Shown: positions 1 to 7,062 of the stretch, one piece after another | Layout: the number at the start of each line of letters is the position of its first letter | How positions within the stretch are numbered: the first letter of the stretch is position 1 | Made by a program: the position numbers and the translations under genes | Assembly (NCBI RefSeq): GCF_900110505.1 | Contig: NZ_FODZ01000003.1 | Coordinates: forward strand, 201,436 to 265,435 | DNA from: Luteibacter sp. UNC138MFCol5.1 | GTDB lineage: Bacteria; Pseudomonadota; Gammaproteobacteria; Xanthomonadales; Rhodanobacteraceae | Direction of reading: 5' to 3' | DNA length: 64,000 bases | The notes under the pieces: model-generated | Database searches by the model: none | The model's input: only the letters and a program-made list of their open reading frames with translations | What the model was told of the DNA's origin: nothing

Positions 1-24
1 GACAACAAGACAAGGGATCGCCTC

Positions 25-198
25 ATGCACGGAGCCGGATACCTTGCAGTCCTAGCCTTCGTCGCTGGCGCGATCGTTGGCGCTTGTTCCCTCTTCGTAC
101 CATCTAAGGTCCGCGCGACGGCCCCGACTGTGTCTCAGGCGCCGCTTCTCCTGGAGCCATGCATTCGCCGGGGGCAGCCTCTTTTCCCGCCGTCCTGA
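25..198 (+). CDS. Candidate small lipoprotein opposite Rz1
   Basis: A 57-residue open frame with one hydrophobic N-terminal segment followed by Val-Gly-Ala-Cys, which fits a lipobox with Cys at residue 21. An AAGGGA stretch lies about 8 bases upstream of the ATG. The 3' part runs antisense to the end of the Rz1 gene. In lambda a small lipoprotein gene (bor) also sits on the opposite strand beside the lysis genes, so a moron is conceivable, but I see no sequence resemblance to Bor. It may simply be a chance frame; the compact size and antisense overlap argue for caution. Confidence 0.25.
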   Translation: MHGAGYLAVLAFVAGAIVGACSLFVPSKVRATAPTVSQAPLLLEPCIRRGQPLFPPS

Positions 199-460
199 TC
201 CACCAGACCAGGCAGCGCATTCGGGCCGCGCACTTGTCGTAGGCGACCTCGGCCCGGAGCTTGTTCTCCTGGATATCTCCCACCACCAAGGTGGGCTTGA
301 ACACCGGCGCCTCGCACAGCTTCAGGAGGCCATCACCTGGCTTGGCGGTTTCCACCACGGTCCGGCTGATCACCTGCGGGTCCGGCGCACGGGGAGCCGT
401 CGAGCACGCAGGCAAGAGCAGGAGGGACAGCAGTGTCCAGTAGGGCTTTTGCGTCCGCAT
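104..460 (-). CDS. Outer-membrane spanin lipoprotein (Rz1-like)
   Basis: The 118-residue product starts with a short charged region, a Leu-rich core and the lipobox Leu-Leu-Pro-Ala-Cys (Cys about residue 19), followed by the proline-containing stretch APRAPDP typical of Rz1 proteins. Its first 128 bases lie inside the 3' end of the Rz-like gene in another frame, the classic embedded Rz/Rz1 layout. By family knowledge it is the o-spanin that pairs with the inner-membrane spanin to fuse the membranes in the last step of phage lysis. The tail is longer than in lambda Rz1, and its C-terminal half is not recognisable. Confidence 0.75.
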   Translation of the reverse strand: MRTQKPYWTLLSLLLLPACSTAPRAPDPQVISRTVVETAKPGDGLLKLCEAPVFKPTLVVGDIQENKLRAEVAYDKCAARMRCLVWWIRTAGKEAAPGECMAPGEAAPETQSGPSRGP

Positions 461-827
461 TGCTCTTCTCCAGCTCGGCGAGCTTCCGGCGAACCGTCTC
501 GCCCTTGGTATCGGCCTTCGCCAGTTCGCCCTGCAACTCGTTGAGGGCCTTGCTGTCGATCGCGCGAAGCCGCTTGAGCTCCGCGATCGCGTCGTCCTGG
601 TCCTTGTTGGCGTTCACCGCGGCCTGTAGGTCGTGGCTGACACCACCGAGGCGCCCGGAAAGGTCGGTGACGTTCTCCGTCAGGCCCTGCACCGTCGCCC
701 GGTTCTGCCACCAGGTGGCCACCGACCAGCTGCCCAGCGCCACCACGGCGATGATGAGCCCGTACTCCAAGAACAGCCGCGCTTTCGAGGTCACGAAGGC
801 CCAGCCCTTAGCCAGGAGGGTTGTCAT
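333..827 (-). CDS. Inner-membrane spanin (Rz-like)
   Basis: This 164-residue protein has one N-terminal membrane anchor (about residues 20-40, LEYGLIIAVVALGSWS) and then a long periplasmic stretch rich in Ala, Glu, Lys and Leu that should form coiled coil (about 45-135). That is the architecture of Rz i-spanins. It follows the holin, overlapping it by 20 bases, and the o-spanin gene begins inside it. Its expected role is to complex with Rz1 and disrupt the outer membrane once peptidoglycan has been cut. Sequence identity to named Rz families could not be judged; the call rests on architecture and position. Confidence 0.75.
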   Translation of the reverse strand: MTTLLAKGWAFVTSKARLFLEYGLIIAVVALGSWSVATWWQNRATVQGLTENVTDLSGRLGGVSHDLQAAVNANKDQDDAIAELKRLRAIDSKALNELQGELAKADTKGETVRRKLAELEKSNADAKALLDTAVPPALACVLDGSPCAGPAGDQPDRGGNRQAR

Positions 828-1146
828 TGTCTCGACTCCGGTTGAGGCCCAGCTGCTTCCAGACGAGGCGCTGGATGACCTGTATCGACGCTTCCGCGCC
901 GAGCCACCCGCTGACCCCGACCGTCACGGCCGTCCACTGCAGGCTGAGTCCCGCGATCTGGCATAGCCACATCACGAGGAGCCCTACGAAGCCAGACGCG
1001 AGCCCCTGCACGCACGTCGGCCAGAATTTCACGGGGTGGTTCTCGTTCATGTCGCGGACGACACGGCCGAGCACGCCGGCGAGCATCGCGAACGCGGCGA
1101 AGGCCACGCCCTGCAGCCATCCCTGGTTCGGATCCTCCGGGCCCAT
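808..1146 (-). CDS. Phage holin, probable LydA/superfamily III type
   Basis: A 112-residue protein with three probable membrane segments (about residues 8-28, 43-63 and 66-90). The chosen ATG at 1146 overlaps the endolysin stop as ATGA; a longer frame to 1299 exists, but its extra N-terminus is Arg-rich and unlike protein. The pattern of a first helix followed by an Arg-Asp pair, then GFVGLLVMWLC and a final Gly-rich amphipathic helix, resembles LydA-like holins. The predicted role is to form inner-membrane lesions that release the adjacent endolysin and time lysis. Neighbours on both sides are lysis genes. Confidence 0.8.
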   Translation of the reverse strand: MGPEDPNQGWLQGVAFAAFAMLAGVLGRVVRDMNENHPVKFWPTCVQGLASGFVGLLVMWLCQIAGLSLQWTAVTVGVSGWLGAEASIQVIQRLVWKQLGLNRSRDNDNPPG

Positions 1147-1784
1147 CACACCACCACCGCGCTGTAGGTCTTCGGCGTGTAGACCGCCATGGCGGGAGCG
1201 ACGACCGCCCCGCCCTTCGCCATCGCCGCGGCGCGGTCGATGACACCGGTATCGTCGAACTGGCGACCGGCGAGCAAGCCCATGACGCGAGCCGTCCAAC
1301 CCTTACCGAACGTCGGAAAGGTGTCGAGGCTCCGGAGGAAAGCCATGCGTGCGTTGCAGACCGAATCCGAGAGCATCACGCCGCCGTAGGCCGCGACGAA
1401 CTCCTGCACAGCCGCGACTGTCTTCGGACCGATCACGCCGTCCGGCTTTGCCTGCACGATCTCCTGCAGCTTGCGGGACGCCGTCCGGACGCCGGAATTC
1501 ACTGCGAAGTCGAACACCGCGTAGTCGCTGCCGATCGGCAGATCGTCGCCGTGCACGAGGTCCCAGTAGCGGCGCCTGTAGATGGCGTCGATCTCGGCGG
1601 AAGTGATCATCCGGACGTCGCGTGTCGGCAGCCGCCGATCGCGCCGATCCTCGTCGTACACGACCTGGGTCACGCCGCGCATCGTCGCGGCGCCCGGGTC
1701 GAGCGGGTGATTCGAGTAGCCGCCCTCGTACGCCAGCGTGAGCTTCAGGCTGGCGGGGAAGTTCGAGGCGGTCATCGGCATCAC
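1146..1784 (-). CDS. Endolysin, GH108-type muramidase with peptidoglycan-binding tail
   Basis: The 212-residue product carries the N-terminal GH108 signature: a conserved Glu-Gly-Gly-Tyr (about residues 20-23) followed by the region around DPGAATMRGVT. Further on comes the FDFAVNSG stretch and a C-terminal part (KPDGVIGPKTVAAV) matching the peptidoglycan-binding fold that usually follows. The Glu is the expected catalytic acid. There is no signal peptide, so export would depend on the holin encoded next in the operon. Start at 1784 or the second Met at 1781 are both possible. Confidence 0.85.
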   Translation of the reverse strand: MMPMTASNFPASLKLTLAYEGGYSNHPLDPGAATMRGVTQVVYDEDRRDRRLPTRDVRMITSAEIDAIYRRRYWDLVHGDDLPIGSDYAVFDFAVNSGVRTASRKLQEIVQAKPDGVIGPKTVAAVQEFVAAYGGVMLSDSVCNARMAFLRSLDTFPTFGKGWTARVMGLLAGRQFDDTGVIDRAAAMAKGGAVVAPAMAVYTPKTYSAVVV

Positions 1785-1957
1785 GTGCGAAATGGGCCCG
1801 CGCCATGCGCTGCGGCCCGTTGTGTAAGGTGGTCAGGCACGGCCGGCCGTGTCCATGGAGTGGAGGCGCGCCAGGGGAGTAGCGCGCACGACGGCAGCAC
1901 CGCAGCGGCTCACGCCGGAGCGTCCGAGTGCATGTAGCGGGCCTGACCAGGGGAAAC

Positions 1958-1986
1958 AAAAAAGCCCGGCGGTTGGCCGGGCTTTT
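1958..1986 (-). terminator. Bidirectional intrinsic terminator between lysis and Q-position genes
   Basis: A stem AAGCCCGGC / GCCGGGCTT with a 5-base loop (1971-1975) is flanked by A-runs on one side and T-runs on the other, so it could stop transcription on either strand. It lies in the 254-base gap 1785-2038. In lambda the interval between Q and the lysis genes holds a terminator that Q-modified polymerase reads through, and this hairpin is in the equivalent place. Nothing else was recognised in this gap. Confidence 0.75.
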
Positions 1987-2038
1987 CTTCGGTGGGATTC
2001 CGAGGTGTAGCGAAATCTACGCATTTACCCCCTTGACG

Positions 2039-2572
2039 TCAAGCGGCTTGTGGCGACATTTTCGCGTGCGCGCGCGATCCCACTCGCGCCGGTCCGCGCA
2101 GCGCATGTTCCGCGCGCTCGACCGCCGCCTCCATGGTCATCCACAACCAACCGACCCCGATGTTGACCAGAAGGTCGAAATCCTTCGCGCCCTTCTTCGG
2201 CGCGTCGTACCGCGACTCGTTACGGATCACGTTGCGGTAGCAGACCGCGGAGATGATCAGCATGCGGTCCTTGTTCCTCGCGCCGATGTGCTGGGTGCCG
2301 GCGACGAGCTTGTCCGCGAGCCACGTGATGATGTCGCCGGCGTGATCTTCGACGCCCGTGGCCATCGCGTACGCGACCCAAGGGCCCACGTCTCGCTCGT
2401 TCTTCCTGGCCATCGCCAGCGCGAGCGCGAGCGAGTTCTCGGTTGTCATCCCGCGTGCCGCGTACGGCGTGCCGCCTCCCACCTTGCCCGGCTCACGCCA
2501 GGCCGTGGTGCCCGCCAGCTGTCCGAGGCGCTCGAGGAACCCGGCGCGGTCTTTCTGGATTGCCTTATTCAT
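2039..2572 (-). CDS. Phage protein in the antiterminator-Q position, unknown function
   Basis: A 177-residue product from ATG 2572, which is preceded by AAGGGG at good spacing; the longer frame to 2758 is rejected because its N-terminus is Pro/Arg-rich noise. It is a soluble, largely helical protein with a Trp-rich segment (GVGWLWMTMEAA) near the C-terminus and no motif I can name. It is the last gene before the terminator and lysis cassette, where lambdoid phages encode the late antiterminator Q. That position is the only evidence for a Q-like role; no zinc-finger Cys cluster of the lambda Q type is visible. Confidence 0.5.
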   Translation of the reverse strand: MNKAIQKDRAGFLERLGQLAGTTAWREPGKVGGGTPYAARGMTTENSLALALAMARKNERDVGPWVAYAMATGVEDHAGDIITWLADKLVAGTQHIGARNKDRMLIISAVCYRNVIRNESRYDAPKKGAKDFDLLVNIGVGWLWMTMEAAVERAEHALRGPARVGSRAHAKMSPQAA

Positions 2573-2589
2573 GATTCCCCTTCTCTCGG

Positions 2590-2891
2590 TCAACGGGTGG
2601 TGTGCTTCTTTCGACGCTTCAACTCGCGGCGGATCAGATCCGCGCGGCTCTGGGCGCCCTTGATGTCGTTCTTGGCTTTTGTGAGGAGGTCGCCGAGGAG
2701 GCCGGTGGGGACACCCTCGAATCCGGTGAGCGGGCGGGGGCGAGGAACATGCGCGCATGCTCCCTGAGCCATGGGCGGCACTCCGCCTGTTGCTCCTCCG
2801 TCAGCGCATCCAGCAGCGGCCCCCATTTCCTGTAGTCCGGCTCCTGCTGCATGATCCGCAGCGCGTGCGAGAGGTGGTTGTATACGGTCAT
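2590..2891 (-). CDS. Small nin-region protein whose coding frame switches
   Basis: Translation from ATG 2891 (ATGA overlap with the gene before) gives about 52 protein-like residues ending MFLAPA, then degenerates into Ser/Arg-rich sequence until a stop at 2634. The frame one base back continues from that point with convincing protein sequence (LLGDLLTKAKNDIKG and an Arg/Lys-rich end) to a stop at 2590. The switch sits at a five-C run on the coding strand (2736-2740). Either one base was gained or lost there, or the ribosome slips by -1. A joined product would be about 100 residues of unknown function. Confidence 0.55.
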
Positions 2892-3022
2892 CCATTGCGC
2901 CTCCGCATCTCGTTGAGGAGGAAGAAGCCGACGATGTACACCGCTGCGGCGACGCGGTCAGCGGACGTCGATCCGAACCAGTTCAGAAACACCCCGACCG
3001 CGAGCATCAGGAAGCGGATCAT
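2888..3022 (-). CDS. 44-residue phage membrane protein
   Basis: This frame opens with ATG at 3022 inside the ATGA junction with the VRR-NUC gene and stops at 2888 inside an ATGA junction with the next gene. It encodes Met-Ile-Arg-Phe-Leu-Met and then two hydrophobic segments (about residues 4-16 and 25-36) separated by a short polar turn, with an Arg-rich end (MRRRNG). Translational coupling on both sides within an unbroken operon makes it likely to be a real gene. The function is unknown; small two-helix proteins in phages may be holin-like or act on host membrane processes. Confidence 0.7.
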   Translation of the reverse strand: MIRFLMLAVGVFLNWFGSTSADRVAAAVYIVGFFLLNEMRRRNG

Positions 3023-3333
3023 GCTGCTGCCCTCGCCGTCCCGATGCTACCGACCAGCCTGATCGCCTGGTCCACCGTCTCGATGACGTGGACCTTGCAG
3101 CCCTTGGCGACCGCCTCCGCATGGAAGATCGTCTGTGCCGGCGTCAGCTTCCGGCGCGATGGCGGCTTCGCCCCGTCCTTGATCTCGATCAGCGTCCAGC
3201 GGCCGCGGTACGCAATGAGCAGGTCCGGGAAGCCGGCGCCGACGTGCGAGCAGTCGATCACATAGGCGCCGATGCGTGTCAGCGCGCGCACGATCTCGGC
3301 GTGGTTGTCGTCGACGCGGGCGGCGTACCTCAC
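3019..3333 (-). CDS. VRR-NUC domain nuclease
   Basis: The 104-residue protein matches the VRR-NUC fold: GAGFPDLLIAYRGRW followed by TLIEIKDG gives the PD...(E)xK catalytic core of the PD-(D/E)XK superfamily, and the Lys/Arg-Leu-Thr-Pro-Ala-Gln segment afterwards is typical of phage members. Such stand-alone domains are thought to cut branched DNA and serve as Holliday-junction-resolving enzymes. It sits in the nin-like cluster next to other nuclease genes, between two ATGA overlaps. Confidence 0.8.
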   Translation of the reverse strand: MRYAARVDDNHAEIVRALTRIGAYVIDCSHVGAGFPDLLIAYRGRWTLIEIKDGAKPPSRRKLTPAQTIFHAEAVAKGCKVHVIETVDQAIRLVGSIGTARAAA

Positions 3334-3866
3334 GCGGCCTCCTGGCGGCCGGCCAGAAGCTCGGCCTGACGATCTTGGAACCGCATGTGCAGCACGCGCC
3401 GGAACTCGCCGTCGCCCATGCTGATGCGAATCCGGTTCAGGCCGGATAGCAACATGGAGGTCTCGCAGTCGGTGGCGCGCTGGTCATGCCAGAACTCGCT
3501 GCGGCTTGCGTCCCACCTGCGCGGATCGGGACCCGCCGACATCATGACGCGGCGCCCATTCACTTCGAGAAGCCCCCAACGATCGGGAAGCTCCTCGACC
3601 TTGATGAGTCCAGCCGGCGCCATGTAGTACCGCAGCGCGCCCATGCCCCGCGAAGGGTCCCGACGGAAGGCTTTGTTGCGGTCCGCGAGGAAGTCGCCCC
3701 TGCTTGCCTTCGCTTCGACAAGCACCGTTCCGGCCTCACGCCAGCCGATGGCGTCGGGTATCTCGCCCGACCGGCACACAGCCGAGAGTTCGGTCATGAC
3801 GACCTTGCATCCGGCGACGCGGCGCAGCCAGCCTCCCGCGCGCTCTACCAACTCGTCGTGCGTCAT
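3330..3866 (-). CDS. PD-(D/E)XK-like protein, MmcB-type resemblance
   Basis: From ATG 3866 (ATGA overlap) the gene gives 178 residues. The middle has EIPDAIGW, then TVLVEAKASRGDFLADRNK, which fits a PD...ExK nuclease core of the sort seen in MmcB-like proteins. A conserved-looking DPSRGMGALRYYMAP and PDRWGLLEV follow. The last third, ending near LAGRQEAA, is not recognised. The likely role is DNA recombination or repair during phage growth, supported by nuclease genes on both sides. Activity is inferred from motifs only. Confidence 0.6.
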   Translation of the reverse strand: MTHDELVERAGGWLRRVAGCKVVMTELSAVCRSGEIPDAIGWREAGTVLVEAKASRGDFLADRNKAFRRDPSRGMGALRYYMAPAGLIKVEELPDRWGLLEVNGRRVMMSAGPDPRRWDASRSEFWHDQRATDCETSMLLSGLNRIRISMGDGEFRRVLHMRFQDRQAELLAGRQEAA

Positions 3867-4342
3867 ACCGCAATCCCCTTCACCGTAATGAGCCCCTTCG
3901 CCACCATGCGCAGCTGCGTGCGCACGAGGGCACGGAGGCAATAGAAATCCCGCTCCGCCTCGTAGGCGGCGCGGTCTGCCGTCTCTGCCGGCGTTGGGGA
4001 GTCCGTCCAGCGGTTGCATCCGGAGCAGGCATACACGGCCTGCAGGTCGGTCGGCTTCAGCGAGCCGCCGCAGTCGCCGAGCCAGCGCATGTGCACGAGA
4101 ACCACGGTCTTCGGGTCATGCAGGCACGCGCCGACCTTTTGAATCGTGCATCCCTCACCCTGTGCGGACTTCCGCAGCGGGGTCATCACCGAGCGCGACC
4201 GCTTCATCGACTTGCGCTTCGGGAAGGCCATGGCCTCGATCGCCTCGCGCGCGCCGTCGGCGCGGCCCATCTTCGGCACACGGCCGAGAGCCGATCGCCG
4301 GACCAACCCCGAACCGCGCTGCAACTCGCCGCCCCGCTTCAT
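3863..4342 (-). CDS. YbcO-type nin-region nuclease (DUF1364)
   Basis: The C-terminal 95 residues match the YbcO family: TPLRKSAQGEGCT, then a His in VLVHMR, a Gly-rich LGDCGGSLKP, and ACSGCNRWTD, giving the Cys/His set of a zinc-bound HNH-like fold. YbcO and relatives are phage-encoded nucleases near ninB. The start is taken at ATG 4342 for its ATGA overlap with ninB, giving 159 residues; the first 50 are basic and variable, so a later Met, such as the one before TPLRKS, is also possible. It is translationally coupled on both sides. Confidence 0.8.
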   Translation of the reverse strand: MKRGGELQRGSGLVRRSALGRVPKMGRADGAREAIEAMAFPKRKSMKRSRSVMTPLRKSAQGEGCTIQKVGACLHDPKTVVLVHMRWLGDCGGSLKPTDLQAVYACSGCNRWTDSPTPAETADRAAYEAERDFYCLRALVRTQLRMVAKGLITVKGIAV

Positions 4343-4800
4343 GCGAACCTCCGGCGCGGCCGCGCGTCTTCCGGGAACTCGAGCATGACGCCACGTCCCG
4401 CGTACTCGCGCTGGACATCTTCGAGGTACTGGCTCAGCTGCGAAGTCGTCATCAGCGACGTCACCGGGATGAATCGCATCGCCTTGAGCTTCTGCTCGTA
4501 CGACAAATGGCCACGGATCGAGGCGTCGTACATCTCGCGGAATTCTTCGTCGCCAGCGCGCAGGATCGGAACACCGAAGCGGAGCTTGCACTCCGCCTTG
4601 ACGCCCTCGGCGGTGTCTTCGCGAAGCTCACGCGCGATCTGCTCGTACCAGGCGTGCGAGATCGCGTTCTGATCGAGCGTGCGGTCCTTCCCTGTCTTGA
4701 TGGTGACACGCAGGTAGTGGTGCTTCCCCCATGCCTCACGAATGTCACCGAGGATGGACTGCAAGCGCTCCACGCTGTTGACCACGACCGCGCCCGTCAT
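4339..4800 (-). CDS. ninB: NinB (Orf-type) recombination mediator
   Basis: The product of 153 residues from ATG 4800 matches NinB: KTGKDRTLDQNAISHAWY is the family signature, followed by AECKLRFGVPIL and a C-terminal helical part. Lambda Orf/NinB binds single-stranded DNA and SSB and helps load recombinases, supplying functions of RecFOR. It lies directly after the replication genes and before the nucleases, the same order as in lambda. The long upstream frame to 5196 is an artefact of overlapping coding. Confidence 0.85.
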   Translation of the reverse strand: MTGAVVVNSVERLQSILGDIREAWGKHHYLRVTIKTGKDRTLDQNAISHAWYEQIARELREDTAEGVKAECKLRFGVPILRAGDEEFREMYDASIRGHLSYEQKLKAMRFIPVTSLMTTSQLSQYLEDVQREYAGRGVMLEFPEDARPRRRFA

Positions 4801-5012
4801 GCGGCCCTCCACAGATACGGCGTGGTGCCGCGACGCGACGCCTTGGCACCGAAGCCCGCGCGCATGAGGCGGCCGTCGGCCTCCATCTTCAGCACGGACA
4901 GGCGGACACGTTCGTCCGTCGCCGAGAGAGCGCACGCGATCTCGCGCACAGTCATGGGCCGCAGCTGAACCGCGGCGAGGATCCGGATAGGCATGTTCTC
5001 GGCGCGCATCAC
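4797..5012 (-). CDS. Small winged-helix DNA-binding protein
   Basis: A protein of about 70 residues that begins at GTG 5012 (GTGA overlap) or ATG 5009 (TGATG overlap). RPMTVREIACALSATDERV followed by LSVLKMEADGRLMRAG reads as a helix-turn-helix with a wing, as in many phage and MarR-like minimal domains. It could bind DNA as a small regulator or replication accessory. Both gene boundaries overlap neighbours by four bases or fewer. Confidence 0.6.
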   Translation of the reverse strand: MMRAENMPIRILAAVQLRPMTVREIACALSATDERVRLSVLKMEADGRLMRAGFGAKASRRGTTPYLWRAA

Positions 5013-5413
5013 GCGGCCCTCGGCGGTTCGGGTTCGTCGTCGGGCTCGGGGATGCCGAGCTTCCGACGGACCTCGGCGAAGGACTGCATGCGTGCCTGAC
5101 GCGTTCCCTCGTGCTCAAGGCGCGGTCCGGCACGGAACGGGACCACCGAGCTCGGCAGCGCATCGAGGAACTTCTTCGGCGAAGGCCAGCGCTCACAAGT
5201 CGTCATTAGCGTACGGAACGCCTTGCGGAAACGAGGCACATCCCGCTTCTCGTCCCACACGCGGTCCACGCACAGAGCTTCGGTCCACGTAGCTAGCGTG
5301 GGACCGGTCACGTCATGCGCCGGCTGCCCATCCAAGCTCAGCGTGAGGAGCTTCATCAGGCCCGTGTTGATTTCCCTGATGAGCCAGGGCGGTGGCGCGT
5401 TGGATGAGGGCAT
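5009..5413 (-). CDS. Phage protein in the replication-P position
   Basis: The 134-residue protein contains a Trp-rich pattern (TWTEALCVDRVWD, FRTLMTTCERWPSPKKFLDALP) seen in proteins encoded next to replication initiators in proteobacterial prophages. In lambda the gene in this place encodes P, which loads the host DnaB helicase, so helicase loading is a reasonable guess, but no ATPase motif is present. The ATG has AGGAG seven bases upstream, and its first 101 bases overlap the end of the O-like gene in another frame, an unusually long overlap for this operon. Confidence 0.5.
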   Translation of the reverse strand: MPSSNAPPPWLIREINTGLMKLLTLSLDGQPAHDVTGPTLATWTEALCVDRVWDEKRDVPRFRKAFRTLMTTCERWPSPKKFLDALPSSVVPFRAGPRLEHEGTRQARMQSFAEVRRKLGIPEPDDEPEPPRAA

Positions 5414-6173
5414 CGGCGGTCTCCTGCATGTTCTGGGCGGCGCGGTTCGTTCGGGACTGCGGTGCGTTCGGCGGCGGCTGATCGCCGTGCCCTGCCCGCT
5501 TCGGCTCTAGCCATTCGGCCTTCAGCGCCTGCCAGTTCCGCAGGACGCACTCCGTCAGGCACTCGTCGACGGACCAGCCCATCGCGGCGGCCAGCCGAAG
5601 CTGCTTCGCCATCGCTGAGATCACGATCTCGGATACGTCGGCACGCTTGGCCTTCCGGACCTTCAACCAGCCGTTGACGAGGTCGGGGTTGGGGGCCTCG
5701 GGCCACGAGCTCAGGTCGAGCGACGCGGCGGTCATCGGCGCGGCCTTACGGTTGCTTCTCTTGACGGTTACTGACGGTTCTTGACGGTTAGTGTCCGCCT
5801 CCCGGACTTCGTCGTCCGGCTGCCGGACTTCGTCGTCCGCCAGACGGACTAGTACGCCGTCATCCGAACTAGTACGCCTGCCGGACTGGTTCGCCTCGCG
5901 AACTAGTTCTCCTGCCGCATAGTTGGCGGGTGTGACGACGTACGTGGTGCGGTATCGATCGCTCCGATCGCCGCGAACGGCGCCGTGCGCTTCGAGCCAC
6001 TTCACGGCCTCGATGACCGCGGTACGGCCGAAACAGGTGCGCTCGCAGATCTTCGTGAGGGACGGCCAGCAGTACCCGTGATCGTTCGCGTTGTCGGCGA
6101 GCGAGATCAGTACGGCCTTCGGCGTCGGAGGCATCTGGAGGGGCCAGCAGAGGGCCATCAGCGCCGTGCTCAC
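5313..6173 (-). CDS. O-like replication initiation protein with N-terminal helix-turn-helix
   Basis: I start the gene at GTG 6173, which overlaps the preceding stop as GTGA, giving 286 residues. Residues about 10-75 (TPKAVLISLADNANDHGYCWPS, LTKICERTCFGRTAVIEAVKWL) are the helix-turn-helix of phage replication proteins related to lambda O and DnaT/DnaD-type initiators. A low-complexity linker with repeated DDEVR segments (about 110-140) precedes a helical C-terminal domain. It would bind the phage origin and recruit the helicase machinery. Lambda's origin lies inside O; the iterated linker coding region around 5765-5900 is a candidate here. Confidence 0.7.
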   Translation of the reverse strand: MSTALMALCWPLQMPPTPKAVLISLADNANDHGYCWPSLTKICERTCFGRTAVIEAVKWLEAHGAVRGDRSDRYRTTYVVTPANYAAGELVREANQSGRRTSSDDGVLVRLADDEVRQPDDEVREADTNRQEPSVTVKRSNRKAAPMTAASLDLSSWPEAPNPDLVNGWLKVRKAKRADVSEIVISAMAKQLRLAAAMGWSVDECLTECVLRNWQALKAEWLEPKRAGHGDQPPPNAPQSRTNRAAQNMQETADALIQRATALAHQGNQHGPDEAPHAELGWAAGA

Positions 6174-6502
6174 GTAGAGGGCCACCACGTCATGGCGAGC
6201 GTTCCGTTCTGCGCGCAACGCCGCTTCTCGCCGCGGCGCAGCGCACCTGCCTCTTCCGCCTCCGGCAGCCGGCGCGCGATCTCGTGGCGCGTCAGCGCCG
6301 AGTGGCGTGCGAGTTCGGCGCTGGTGAGCCCTGGGAGTCGGCGTACGAGGTCGATGACGAGACCGACGTTTGTTCCGCGCTTGCCGCTCGCGGTGTGCTC
6401 AGCGGCAGCGATATGCGATGTCTCGGGGTCGTTCGAACGCGCGGCCGGAATGCGGGCGACCGCGCGATCCCACGATGCTTCTTGGCGAATTACGTCGACC
6501 AC
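6170..6502 (-). CDS. Winged-helix phage protein
   Basis: From GTG 6502, two bases past the CII-like stop, the product is 110 residues. SNDPETSHIAAAEH is a motif seen in many small phage proteins, and the rest (VIDLVRRLPGLTSAELARHS, ALTRHEIARRLPEAEEAGAL) is a clear winged helix-turn-helix. The stop overlaps the O-like gene. It may regulate replication genes or bind the origin region with the O-like protein; neither can be shown from sequence. Confidence 0.6.
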   Translation of the reverse strand: MVDVIRQEASWDRAVARIPAARSNDPETSHIAAAEHTASGKRGTNVGLVIDLVRRLPGLTSAELARHSALTRHEIARRLPEAEEAGALRRGEKRRCAQNGTLAMTWWPST

Positions 6503-6503
6503 G

Positions 6504-6986
6504 TCAGACCCCGGCAGCGTTCCGCGAGGTCTTCGCATGCTCGTCGCGCAGGCGACGCAACAGTCCGATGAGCGTCCCCTGGTAGGCGAGCGCTGCCTTG
6601 CCAAGCCCGGACATCTCGTTGTCGGTGATCACGCCATCGAGGAGCGCATCGTGCAGCTCGCGCGAGAACTCCCCTTCCGCTACGCCCAGGTCGAGCATGC
6701 CGTGAAGCACGCCCTTCGCCTGGTCCGGGTTTTCGATCTTCACGAGCGCGTAGCCGTGCTCGGACGCCAGCGCCTGTAGCACCGCGTGATCGCCGGTTAC
6801 CGTCATGATCCTGTTCGCCTCGACGAGGCTGAGGTGATTCGTCGAGCAGTTCGGATTGACCTTGTTGCTGAGGATGCCCGCCGTCAGGCCTACGCGCGGT
6901 GCAAGCGACGCGGCGCCGCCCGGGTAGTCGGTGACGGTCTGGAGCGCGGCGTCGAGGATGTGCATGAGATCAGCCCTGGTGTTCAT
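6504..6986 (-). CDS. Phage regulatory protein, CII (CP76) family
   Basis: The protein of 160 residues (ATG 6986) matches the phage CII regulator family: an N-terminal helix-turn-helix region with YPGGAASLAPRVGLTAGILSNKVNP and HLSLVEANRIMTVTGD, then a helical C-terminal part. Relatives in P2-like and lambdoid phages activate lysogeny promoters. It is second in the early arm, directly after cro, which is the lambda cII position. A tail of unknown role follows from about residue 95. Confidence 0.75.
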   Translation of the reverse strand: MNTRADLMHILDAALQTVTDYPGGAASLAPRVGLTAGILSNKVNPNCSTNHLSLVEANRIMTVTGDHAVLQALASEHGYALVKIENPDQAKGVLHGMLDLGVAEGEFSRELHDALLDGVITDNEMSGLGKAALAYQGTLIGLLRRLRDEHAKTSRNAAGV

Positions 6987-7062
6987 GAAGATTCGGCGGT
7001 GATTCGCCGGTAAGGTGTGCGCCATGGAGACAGGGACGCAGGGGAAAACTGGTGCAGCGAAG

